Shown in pieces: positions 36,681 through 44,994 of a stretch of 64,000 nt of DNA. Below the pieces are notes generated by a model. The model did no database searches. It was not told where the DNA came from and worked only from the letters and a program-made list of their open reading frames with translations. The stretch covers positions 10,784,493-10,848,492 of the forward strand of contig NZ_KB913037.1 in the NCBI RefSeq assembly GCF_000384295.1, read 5' to 3'. The stretch's first letter is position 1, and each line of letters starts with the position of its first letter. A program made the position numbers and the translations under genes. This DNA is from Amycolatopsis balhimycina FH 1894 (lineage in GTDB: Bacteria > Actinomycetota > Actinomycetes > Mycobacteriales > Pseudonocardiaceae).

Positions 36681-37754
36681 ATGATCGACCTGAATGCACG
36701 TTCGTTGCGCTCAGCGACCGCACATCAGGAAATGGTGACGATACCGATCCTGTCCTTGCGTCCCGGTGAGTCGCCACGGCTGAGAGGTGAGGACAAGAGG
36801 CATGTCGCGCGGCTGGCGGAGACGGATTCGCCGTTGCCGCCCATCCTGGTCGACCGGCGCACCATGCGGGTCATCGACGGGATGCACCGGTTGATGGCGG
36901 CCTCCATGCGCGGCCAGGACACGATCGACGTCGAATTCTTCGACGGCGATCCCGAAGATGCCTTCCTGCAGGCCGTGCGGGCGAACGTCACGCATGGTTT
37001 CCCGTTGTCCCAGGCCGATCGCCGGGCCGCCGCGATCCGGATCGTCGCTACGCATCCCCGCCTGTCGGATCGGGCCATTGCCGAGGTCACGGGCCTGGGC
37101 GCCAGGACCGTGGCGTCGATCCGGCGGTCCAGTGGCCCGGCGCCGGAGGCGGCGACCCGGATCGGCAGGGACGGCAAGGTGCGTCCGCTGGACAGCGGGG
37201 AGGGGCGGCGGCGAACGGCGGAGTTCATCGCCATGAACCCGAACGCCTCTCTGCGGGAGGTCGCGCGGGGCGCCGGTGTTTCCCCCGGTACCGCCCGGGC
37301 CGTCCGCCAGCGGCTCGAACGCGGTGAAGAGCCGGTACTGCCCCAGCCGCGGCGGAGCGGGACGACGGCGAAGGCCGGGAAGGAGGCCGGGCCGGCCGAG
37401 CCTGCGGACGGCGAACCCGGCACGGCAGCCGGTGCGGGAGTGGACGAGGGAGCCGCCGAGCCGCCGGTCACGGAGCACGAAGCGGCCCTGTTCGCCCTGG
37501 ACAAGCTGGTGCGTGATCCGTCCCTGCGGCACAACGAACAAGGCAGGCGGCTCCTGCGGCTCCTCCAGCACACCGCAGCCGAGGCCAAGGACTGGCTCGG
37601 GGCCGCCGAGGCCGTTCCGCCCCATTGCCTGGCGACGATCACGAGCGTGGCCCGCCACTTTTCGGCGATGTGGCTTTCCTTCGCGGAGGAACTCGACGAC
37701 CGTGCGGTGATCGCCGACCCGTGGGGAGACCGCCCGGCAGACGTCACGAAGTGA
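36681..37754 (+). CDS. StrR-type pathway-specific activator, copy 1
   Basis: 357 residues. The ParB/Srx-like N-terminal fold is seen in ILSLRPGESPRLRGED and the conserved MRVIDGMHRLMAA and VEFFDG; a helix-turn-helix follows (LSDRAIAEVTGLGARTVASIRR), and a second HTH-like repeat (ASLREVARGAGVSPGTARAVRQ) with a C-terminal helical domain. This is the StrR/Bbr/Tcp28 family that activates aminoglycoside and glycopeptide clusters. An Ala/Gly/Glu linker (about 230-260) is longer than in copy 2. ATG 36681 follows AGGGGGAGAG. It is the first gene of the biosynthetic side and probably its master activator. Confidence 0.9.
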   Translation: MIDLNARSLRSATAHQEMVTIPILSLRPGESPRLRGEDKRHVARLAETDSPLPPILVDRRTMRVIDGMHRLMAASMRGQDTIDVEFFDGDPEDAFLQAVRANVTHGFPLSQADRRAAAIRIVATHPRLSDRAIAEVTGLGARTVASIRRSSGPAPEAATRIGRDGKVRPLDSGEGRRRTAEFIAMNPNASLREVARGAGVSPGTARAVRQRLERGEEPVLPQPRRSGTTAKAGKEAGPAEPADGEPGTAAGAGVDEGAAEPPVTEHEAALFALDKLVRDPSLRHNEQGRRLLRLLQHTAAEAKDWLGAAEAVPPHCLATITSVARHFSAMWLSFAEELDDRAVIADPWGDRPADVTK

Positions 37755-37912
37755 CCGCCTGGCGACTCCGAGGCCGCGGTTCGTCGCGGGCCGAATGCGC
37801 GGCGGCGCGTCCTGGCCTCGTATCGCGTACGGCGAAATTGTGAGCTCCGCCGCGGCAAAGTTTCGATGATTTCGTCGTACTGATTGACGGTGTGCCAATT
37901 ATTTCCCGTGTT

Positions 37913-37948
37913 CGTGTTCAACTGCGCGGATGATGGCAGTTGAACACG
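37913..37948. promoter_or_regulatory. StrR-type operator palindrome between the two strR-like genes
   Basis: Arms 37913-37925 (CGTGTTCAACTGC) and 37936-37948 are perfect 13-bp reverse complements separated by 10 bp. The core GTTCAACTG...CAGTTGAAC matches the published StrR consensus GTTCGActG-N11-CagTcGAAC except for A at one position and a 12-bp gap. It lies about 85 bp before the second StrR start. Confidence 0.75.
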
Positions 37949-38030
37949 GTGACGACCGGCCGGCCGCTGGGGCAGGGTGGTTCATTGCCCGCGAGAGCGC
38001 GGTTCGGGCGAAATTCCGAAGGAGGGGGCA

Positions 38031-38993
38031 TTGCAGTTCGCGCCGCGTCACACCGATCTGCATTCGACAGAAGAAGTAAGAATCAGTGTGTTGTCCATGG
38101 GGGGCTCTCCGCGACTCGGCGGCGAGAATCCGGAGCACGTGGAGATGCTGGTCGCCGCCAGTGCGTCACTGCCGCCGATCGTGGTGCACCGGCCCACCAT
38201 GCGGGTCATCGACGGTATGCACCGGCTCCGCGCCGCAATGCTGGCCGGCCGGACGACGATCGCGGTGCGGTTTTTCGACGGCACCGAGGACGACGCCTTC
38301 ATCCTGGCCGTGGAATCCAATATCGCGCACGGCCTGCCGCTGTCGTCCGCCGATCGCCGACGGGCCGCCGAGCGCATCGTCGCGACTCACGGCCGCTGGT
38401 CCGATCGGATGATCGCGTCGGTGGCCGGCATCTCCACCAAGACGGTTGCCGAGATCCGCCGGGGTGCCGGCGACGGTGTGGCGGCCGTCCCGGCCCGCAT
38501 CGGCCGGGACGGCCGGGTCCGGTCCGTCGACGTGAGTGCGGGCCGCAGGCTGGCCCACGAGCTGATCGTCGGTGATCCCAGCCTGTCGTTGCGCCAGGTC
38601 GCCCGCGCGGCGGGGATCTCCGCGGAGACCGTGCGGGACGTCAAGCACCGGTTGCTGCGCGGTGAGGACCCGGTGCCGCGGAAGCGGCAGGGGAAGCTCG
38701 CGGGAGAGGCCGAGGGCCGGTCCGCCGGGTCCGTCGCCGGCTGGCGTGAGGTGAAGCCGCCGCCGGCCATCGTGATGGCGCGGCTGAAAGCCGATCCCGC
38801 GCTGCGCCTCAACGAGAGCGGGCGTGATCTGCTGCGGCTGCTGAACATCCACATGGTCCGGTCGGAGGACTGGAACAGGATCATCGACAGCGTGCCGCCG
38901 CACAGCACGGAAAGTATTGCCGAGCTGGCGCGTTTCTGTGCCGATAAATGGTCTGAAATCGCAGCTCGTATCGCAGAGAAAGGGGTTGGCTAG
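38031..38993 (+). CDS. StrR-type pathway-specific activator, copy 2
   Basis: 320 residues when started at TTG 38031, which has GGAGGGGG two bases upstream; GTG 37977 is in frame but lacks a site and would add 18 residues. It has the same architecture as copy 1: LSMGGSPRLGGENPEH, MRVIDGMHRLRAAM, VRFFDGTEDDAFI, an HTH at WSDRMIASVAGISTKTVAEIRR, and a second at LSLRQVARAAGISAETVRDVK. It is clearly a paralogue of its neighbour. The palindrome just upstream suggests control by copy 1, by itself, or both. HmaS follows 63 bp downstream. Confidence 0.9.
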   Translation: MQFAPRHTDLHSTEEVRISVLSMGGSPRLGGENPEHVEMLVAASASLPPIVVHRPTMRVIDGMHRLRAAMLAGRTTIAVRFFDGTEDDAFILAVESNIAHGLPLSSADRRRAAERIVATHGRWSDRMIASVAGISTKTVAEIRRGAGDGVAAVPARIGRDGRVRSVDVSAGRRLAHELIVGDPSLSLRQVARAAGISAETVRDVKHRLLRGEDPVPRKRQGKLAGEAEGRSAGSVAGWREVKPPPAIVMARLKADPALRLNESGRDLLRLLNIHMVRSEDWNRIIDSVPPHSTESIAELARFCADKWSEIAARIAEKGVG

Positions 38994-39056
38994 GCGTGGC
39001 GCATTGCGCGCCTGCCTCGTCGGTTATTTTTCGAGAATCAGCACGGAGGTGTCAGG

Positions 39057-40130
39057 GTGGAAATAGAATCAGTCGATCACGTGGAACTGTTCGTCGAAGA
39101 TGCGGAGGGAACAGCGGCGAGGTTGTGCGGCTCCTTCGGGTTCGCGCTCGCCGGCCGGGGTCGCGCGAGCACGGGCTTGCGCGGTTGCGAGTCGGTGTTC
39201 TTGCGTCAGAACGACATCGCGCTGCTGCTGACCACGGCCACCAGCCCGGACCACCGCGCGGCCGAATACGTGCGGCACCACGGCGACGGCGTCGGGGTGA
39301 TCGGCATCGGGGTCGACGACGCACACGCCGCGTTCGCCGCGGCGGTGGAACGCGGGGCCGTCCCCGTGGCCCCGCCCGAGGAGTTCGGGCCCGCGGGCGC
39401 GCGGGTCACGTTCGCGTCCGTGCTCGGTCTCGGCGACATCGAGCACCGCTTCGTTTCTCGTGAGCAGCCAGGGGGTCCGTTCGCGCCGGCCATCGAAGAG
39501 ATCGGTCCCGGCTCGCCCGGCGGCCTGCTGCGGCGGGTCGACCACTTCGCGGTGTGTGTACCCGCCGGTGAGCTGGACGAAGCCGTCCGCCGTTACCAGG
39601 AGATCTTCGACCTCACCCAGATCTTCGAAGAACGGATCATCGTCGGTTCGCAGGCGATGGACTCGAAGGTCGTCCAGAGCCGGTCCGGGATGCTGACGTT
39701 CACCGTCATCCAGCCCGACACCACACGCGATCCCGGCCAGATCGACGCCTTCGTCGAGGCACACGGAGGGGCCGGCGTGCAGCATGTCGCCTTCCTCACC
39801 GGCGACATCACGGCCGCGGTGCGCGCCGGCGCGGAGCGCGGTCTGCGTTTCCTGTCCACGCCACCGAGCTACTACGAGGCGCTCCCCGCCCGGCTCGGCG
39901 AGATAGGCGTGCCGCTCGACGAGCTGAGGGCGCTCGACATCCTCGCCGACCGCGACCACACGGGCGTCATGTTCCAGATCTTCACGGAGTCGACGCACCC
40001 GCGGCGGACTCTCTTCTACGAGCTGATCGACCGCCGCGGAGCCAGGACGTTCGGCAGCAACAACATCCACGCCCTGTACGAGGCCGTCGAGCGCCAGCAC
40101 GCGGCGGACGCGGCGGGCCGCCGTCCCTGA
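39057..40130 (+). CDS. hmaS: 4-Hydroxymandelate synthase
   Basis: 357 residues, the usual length. A non-haem Fe(II) dioxygenase that converts 4-hydroxyphenylpyruvate and O2 to 4-hydroxymandelate, the first step to 4-hydroxyphenylglycine. Two vicinal-oxygen-chelate halves are seen. The iron ligands are His163 (RVDHFAV), His243 (VQHVAFL) and Glu322 (LFYELIDR), in step with the His161/His241/Glu320 I recall for the Amycolatopsis orientalis enzyme. HPPD is the close relative; the cluster context (Hmo-HpgT next door, Hpg-specific A domains downstream) settles HmaS. GTG 39057 follows GGAGG by 7 bp. Confidence 0.94.
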   Translation: MEIESVDHVELFVEDAEGTAARLCGSFGFALAGRGRASTGLRGCESVFLRQNDIALLLTTATSPDHRAAEYVRHHGDGVGVIGIGVDDAHAAFAAAVERGAVPVAPPEEFGPAGARVTFASVLGLGDIEHRFVSREQPGGPFAPAIEEIGPGSPGGLLRRVDHFAVCVPAGELDEAVRRYQEIFDLTQIFEERIIVGSQAMDSKVVQSRSGMLTFTVIQPDTTRDPGQIDAFVEAHGGAGVQHVAFLTGDITAAVRAGAERGLRFLSTPPSYYEALPARLGEIGVPLDELRALDILADRDHTGVMFQIFTESTHPRRTLFYELIDRRGARTFGSNNIHALYEAVERQHAADAAGRRP

Positions 40131-40259
40131 AACACCAGGCGCGTTTCGGGCGTGCTCGGGCACCGAGGGCGAGCCGTCCGCCCCCGGCGATCGAAGATCG
40201 GACACGAGGTGCGGACCAGGAGCAGGACCGGCGCCGTGCCACCGGGAACGGGAGCTGTT

Positions 40260-42677
40260 ATGGAATTGACGCTCGATGGGATCGCGTGGCGAGCCAGGGA
40301 GCGGCTGGACCCGGAGGTCTGGGATTTCATCGAAGGCGGCGCGGGCGAGGAGCGGACGCTCGCGGCGAACACCGCCGCGTTCGACCGGGTCCGGCTGCGG
40401 CCGTCGGTACTGCGCGGGGTGCGCCATCCGGAGACCGTCGCGAAGATCCTGGGCCGGACCTGGGACGCTCCGGTGGCGGTCGCTCCCGTCGCCTACCACA
40501 CGCTCGCGCACCCGGAGGGTGAGCTGGCCACCGTACGGGGAACGGCCGCCGCGGCGAAGGTCCCGGTGGTGGTCAGCACCTTCGCGAGCCGCACCTTCGA
40601 GGAACTCGCCGCCGAAGCCACGGTGCCCCTCTGGCTCCAGGTCTACTGCATGCGGGACCGCCGGGTGACCGCACGCCTGGTCGAACGCGCCGGGAACGCG
40701 GGCTTCGAGGCGCTGGTCCTGACCGTCGACACGCCGCACCTCGGCCGCCGGCTGCGGGACCTGCGCAACGGCTTCCGGCTGCCCGCGGGCACGGTCCCCG
40801 CCAACCTCGAAGGCGACGGCTTCGCCGAGCCCTCGTCGCACGCGCGCTGGGCGTTCGACCCCGACGTGGACTGGTCGGTGGTGGACTGGCTGCGTTCGGT
40901 CTCCCCGTTGCCGATCCTGGTCAAGGGGATCCTCACCGGCGCCGACGCGACGCGCTCGGTCGAGGCGGGCGTGGACGGCATCGTGGTCTCCAACCACGGA
41001 GGCCGCCAGCTCGACGGCGTGCCGGCGACGCTCGATGTCCTGCCCGAGGTCGTCGCGGCCGCCGGTGGCCGCGTCCCGATCCTGGTGGACGGCGGGGTGC
41101 GCCGTGGCCGGGACGTGTTGGCGGCGCTCGCCCTCGGCGCCGACGCGGTCCTCATCGGCCGCCCGGTTCTGCACGGCCTCGCGACCGGCGGGGCCGACGG
41201 CGTCAAGGACGTCTTCACCATCCTCCTCGACGAGCTGACCGACGCGATGTCGCTGGCCGGTCTGCGCACCATCGCGGACGCCGGCCCGCAGCTCGTCAGC
41301 CAGGTACCGCCGGACCGCCGCACGGACGGATCGGTGACCAGGGCGGGTGCGCGTGACGGCACGGGGAACGGGGGAGAGCTGCGCTTGGCGGATCTCCACG
41401 CGAGTGTCGCCGATCCCGCCATGGACACGATGAACTTCCTGAACGAGGTGACGTCGCGCTACCCGGGGGCGGTGTCGTTCGCGCCGGGGCGGCCGTACGC
41501 CGGGTTCTTCGACACCGAGCAGATGTTCGGCTATGTGCGACGGTATCTGGATCACCTGGCCGGACAGGGCCGCTCGCCCGCGGAGGTGCGCGAAACCGTG
41601 TTCCAGTACGGGCCTGCCGCCGGGTTGATCCGCGAGCTGATCGCCGGCTCGCTGCGCGCGGACGAAGACATCGAGGTGCCGCCGGAGTCGATCGTGGTCA
41701 CGGTCGGCTGCCAGGAGGCCATGTTCCTGACGCTGCGGGCGCTCATCTCGGGTCCGGACGACGTGCTGCTGGTCACGAATCCGTGTTACGTGGGGATCAC
41801 CGGGGCCGCCAGGCTGCTGGACGCGGAAGTGGTCGCCGTCGAAGAGGACGAGGACGGCCTCTCGTGCGGCGCACTCGAAGCCGCGGCCGAGGCGGTGCGG
41901 GCGCGCGGCAAGCGGCCTCGGGCCGTCTACGTCGTCCCGGACCACGCGAACCCGTCCGGCGTCACCATGCCGCTCCAGGCCCGGCGGGCGCTGCTCGACC
42001 TGGCCGCGCGGATCGGCGTACTCGTCTTGGAGGACAGCCCGTACCGGCTGGTCAGCCCGGGTGCGCGGGTACCGGCGCTCAAGTCGCTGGACCGGACGCG
42101 CCAGGTGATCCACCTGGGGTCCTACGCCAAGACTGTGTTTCCCGGTGCGCGAATCGGGTTCGTGGTCGCGGACCAGCCGGTGGTGGCTCCGGACGGCGGC
42201 ACCGGGCTGCTCGCCGCCGAACTCGCCAAGATCAAGAGCATGGTCACCGTGAACACCTCACCCCTGAGCCAGGCGGTGGTGGCCGGTGCGCTGCTCGAGT
42301 CGGGCGGCCGCCTTTCGGAGTTCACCACGGAGACGGCCGCGCACTACGGGGAAGCCATGCGCTTCACCCTGGAATGCCTGGAGCACGAATTCCCGGCCGA
42401 GCGCAGGACCCGGCTGGGGGTGAGCTGGAACGCGCCCAGTGGCGGCTTCTTCCTGACCCTGCGGGTGCCGTTCCGCGCCGGGAACGCCGCGCTCACCCGG
42501 TCGGCGAAGGACTTCGGGGTGATCTGGACGCCGATGTCGTACTTCTACCCGCAAGGCGGCGGCCGGCACGAGATCAGGCTCTCGACCAGCTACCTGACGC
42601 ACGCCGACATCGAGGAGGGCGTCGCCCGGCTGGGTGCTTTCGTCGAGTCGGCGGCTACGCGCCGGGGAGCAACGTGA
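40260..42677 (+). CDS. Fused 4-hydroxymandelate oxidase and hydroxyphenylglycine aminotransferase
   Basis: 805 residues holding two enzymes. Residues 1-about 360 are an FMN-dependent alpha-hydroxy-acid oxidase (Hmo) with FIEGGAGEE, LILVKGIL-type lysine strand and the active-site SNHGGRQLDG near 244-253; it makes 4-hydroxybenzoylformate. Residues about 375-805 are a fold-type I PLP aminotransferase (HpgT) with YVVPDHANPSG and Schiff-base Lys624 (GSYAKTVFPGARIGF); it makes Hpg, usually with Tyr as donor, regenerating 4-hydroxyphenylpyruvate. As I recall, the fusion occurs in ramoplanin and enduracidin clusters, whereas vancomycin-type clusters keep the genes separate. Its last 23 bp overlap the convergent acylase gene. 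Confidence 0.93.
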   Translation: MELTLDGIAWRARERLDPEVWDFIEGGAGEERTLAANTAAFDRVRLRPSVLRGVRHPETVAKILGRTWDAPVAVAPVAYHTLAHPEGELATVRGTAAAAKVPVVVSTFASRTFEELAAEATVPLWLQVYCMRDRRVTARLVERAGNAGFEALVLTVDTPHLGRRLRDLRNGFRLPAGTVPANLEGDGFAEPSSHARWAFDPDVDWSVVDWLRSVSPLPILVKGILTGADATRSVEAGVDGIVVSNHGGRQLDGVPATLDVLPEVVAAAGGRVPILVDGGVRRGRDVLAALALGADAVLIGRPVLHGLATGGADGVKDVFTILLDELTDAMSLAGLRTIADAGPQLVSQVPPDRRTDGSVTRAGARDGTGNGGELRLADLHASVADPAMDTMNFLNEVTSRYPGAVSFAPGRPYAGFFDTEQMFGYVRRYLDHLAGQGRSPAEVRETVFQYGPAAGLIRELIAGSLRADEDIEVPPESIVVTVGCQEAMFLTLRALISGPDDVLLVTNPCYVGITGAARLLDAEVVAVEEDEDGLSCGALEAAAEAVRARGKRPRAVYVVPDHANPSGVTMPLQARRALLDLAARIGVLVLEDSPYRLVSPGARVPALKSLDRTRQVIHLGSYAKTVFPGARIGFVVADQPVVAPDGGTGLLAAELAKIKSMVTVNTSPLSQAVVAGALLESGGRLSEFTTETAAHYGEAMRFTLECLEHEFPAERRTRLGVSWNAPSGGFFLTLRVPFRAGNAALTRSAKDFGVIWTPMSYFYPQGGGRHEIRLSTSYLTHADIEEGVARLGAFVESAATRRGAT

Positions 42678-44994
42678 GCACGCTCTCCGCGTTGCGCTCG
42701 ACCGCGGCTCGGCTGTAGAGCAACGGGAAGTACGTTCCGGTCCGCCAGCCCTCCAGCAGGTCACGGTAGTGCGGGCCGGCCACGTCGCCGGATTGACCGG
42801 GGGCGTTGATCGCCTTCGAGTCGTCCCAGTGCCCGACATCGAGCGCCATTTTGAACGACGCGCCCACGCCCTGCTCGTAAGTGGCCGGGTTGTAGCTCGA
42901 GACGTCCACCGTGTACCCGGATCCACCCCGCTCGACCGGGCCGACGTGCCGTCCGGTGGTGCTCAGGAAAACGGTGTGCTGCAGGGTGCCCCACCGCCAC
43001 TTGCCCGGATCGTCCCCGAGCTTTCCCCGTACGTCGGCGTAGGCGGCACCGAGTGTGGTGAGCAGCAGGCGGTCCCTGGCGGCCGCGCCGCCGGGTCCGA
43101 ACCACTCGCCGGGGTGCTCGAGTGCTTCGAGCATCAGGGAAATGTTCCCACCGGGGATCCGCGCGAGCGACGCGGCTTCCTCGTTCAGGAACACGCGGAG
43201 GAACGCCGGCACGAGGTGGTTGGTGAACCACGGCTCGTAGAGCGCGGTGGCCGCCGAATCGACCTGGGCGACGCCGTCGTACCCGCGGAGCAGGTCCAGT
43301 GCCCGCCCGGTGCCGGGATCGGTGCTCCGCAGCCCGGTCACCAGCGGCAGCAGGCGCAGTGCCGGCAGCGACAGCTGGTCGTTCTGCAACCGGACCGAGT
43401 CGTCCACCGACTGCCGCCGGCCGGCGGAGAGCACGTCGTCGATGCGCTGACGGCGGTACGGCGGTTCCCATTCGTACCCCACCTGGAACGGATGGCCCGC
43501 CGGCACGTTGTAGTCGTTGGCGGAGGCGATGAAGCCATCCGGGGGGTTGTAGGAGCGCGGCAGGGTGGCGCCGTCGTGGAAGCCGGTCCATTCGTAGCGG
43601 CCGTCTCCCGGGGCGGGGAGCAGGCCGTCGTAGCCGGACCGCTTCGGCGCCAGCCCGGCGGTGACCCAGCCGATGTTCCCGCCGGTGTCGGCGTAGAGGT
43701 GGTTCTCGGGTGGCCCGCCCCAGTGCCGCAGGGCGGCGGCGAACTCGCCGAAGTCCCGCGCCCGCAGGTACCGCAGGGAGCCGAGATACGGTGCCGTCCC
43801 CGGTTCCGTCCAGGTGGTGCGCAACGCGTAGGCCACGTGGTGTTCCCCGTCGACCCGCAGCACGGGGCCGTGCCTGGTGAACTGCAGTTCGACCCGTTGC
43901 GGTGGTCCGCCCGCGACGGGCACCTCCTCGGTGACCGTGCGGAACGGCTCCCACGCGCCGCGGTAGCCGTACCGGCCGGGGGATCCGGGGTCGAGCCGGT
44001 AGACGTACAGGTCCTCCTGGTCGATGCCGAACACGGTCAGTCCGAACGCGACCGTCTCGTTGTGTCCCAGGGAAACCCCGGGCAGGAACGGCTCGCCCGC
44101 CCCGATGACGTCCAGCCCCGGTGTCGACAGGTGGCTGATGTACCGCAGCGGCGGCGCGGTGAGCGCCCGGTGCGGGTCGTTGGCGAGCACCGGGCGTCCC
44201 GTCGCGGTTCTCGCCGGGGCGACCACCCAGCCGTTGCTGCCCTCGGCCATCGCGGCGGTGCCCGGCGGCGCCGGGGCGGGCTGCCGATCGGCTTGCCCGG
44301 CGGGCTCCAGGACGTCCGCCGGCACCGAGCACGGGTCGAGACCGTCCGGGACGGCCGGGGTGTGGGCGGGCTGCAGCGCACGGGAGAACGTGCCGGCACC
44401 GATGCCGCCCGCGCAGACCAGACGCGACCGGAACACCTCCGACGCGGCGTTCATGGACAACCCGTGCTTGCGGATGCGCACCACGTCCTCCGGCCGCCAC
44501 CGGGATGGCGCGAAGCCGAATTCCCGGAATTCCGGCGGCAGGTTTTCCGGATGGCGCTCGAGCCAGTCCACCTGCGCGTTGATGCCCTCGGTGAAGCGGG
44601 TCACCGCCAGCTTCGCTTCGGGACCGTACGCGGCCCATTCGCGCTCCATGTCGCCGCGGTAGAGGAGCAGGCGGGCCGCGCGGTCCTGCCGGACGAACGA
44701 CGGGCCGAGGATCTCCGAGAGCAGGCCGAGACCGCTGCGCCGCCACACGTCCATTTGGAACAGCCGGTCGCGCGCGGCGGTGAAACCCTGGGCGAGGAAC
44801 AGATCGCCGGCGTTCCGCGCGTAGATGTGGGGCACGCCCCAGTGGTCCACGACGATCCGCACCGGACGGCTCAGCCCGGGGATTTCGGAGGACTCGGTAC
44901 GCGGCCCGGCGATCCCGGCCGGGGGAGCCAGGCCGAGCAGCAGCACGGCCACGGCCAGTACCGTGCCCGCTCTCCGTGCGCGGCGGCGCGTCAT
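42655..44994 (-). CDS. Secreted penicillin-acylase-family Ntn hydrolase
   Basis: 779 residues. A signal peptide (TRRRARR, then a hydrophobic core ending GIAG near residue 29) directs export. The alpha chain has VRIVVDHWGVPHIYA and GFTAARDRLFQMD; a spacer follows; Ser253 in EGSNGWVV would be the new N-terminal nucleophile of the beta chain after self-cleavage. RPVLANDPH and GVSLGHNETVAFGLT are family hallmarks. Relatives cleave acyl amides: penicillin G, acyl-homoserine lactones, echinocandin side chains, and the pyoverdine precursor (PvdQ). ATG 44994 overlaps the halogenase stop as ATGA. It may trim or detoxify the cluster's lipopeptide outside the cell; the substrate is inferred. Confidence 0.88.
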   Translation of the reverse strand: MTRRRARRAGTVLAVAVLLLGLAPPAGIAGPRTESSEIPGLSRPVRIVVDHWGVPHIYARNAGDLFLAQGFTAARDRLFQMDVWRRSGLGLLSEILGPSFVRQDRAARLLLYRGDMEREWAAYGPEAKLAVTRFTEGINAQVDWLERHPENLPPEFREFGFAPSRWRPEDVVRIRKHGLSMNAASEVFRSRLVCAGGIGAGTFSRALQPAHTPAVPDGLDPCSVPADVLEPAGQADRQPAPAPPGTAAMAEGSNGWVVAPARTATGRPVLANDPHRALTAPPLRYISHLSTPGLDVIGAGEPFLPGVSLGHNETVAFGLTVFGIDQEDLYVYRLDPGSPGRYGYRGAWEPFRTVTEEVPVAGGPPQRVELQFTRHGPVLRVDGEHHVAYALRTTWTEPGTAPYLGSLRYLRARDFGEFAAALRHWGGPPENHLYADTGGNIGWVTAGLAPKRSGYDGLLPAPGDGRYEWTGFHDGATLPRSYNPPDGFIASANDYNVPAGHPFQVGYEWEPPYRRQRIDDVLSAGRRQSVDDSVRLQNDQLSLPALRLLPLVTGLRSTDPGTGRALDLLRGYDGVAQVDSAATALYEPWFTNHLVPAFLRVFLNEEAASLARIPGGNISLMLEALEHPGEWFGPGGAAARDRLLLTTLGAAYADVRGKLGDDPGKWRWGTLQHTVFLSTTGRHVGPVERGGSGYTVDVSSYNPATYEQGVGASFKMALDVGHWDDSKAINAPGQSGDVAGPHYRDLLEGWRTGTYFPLLYSRAAVERNAESVLTLLPGA

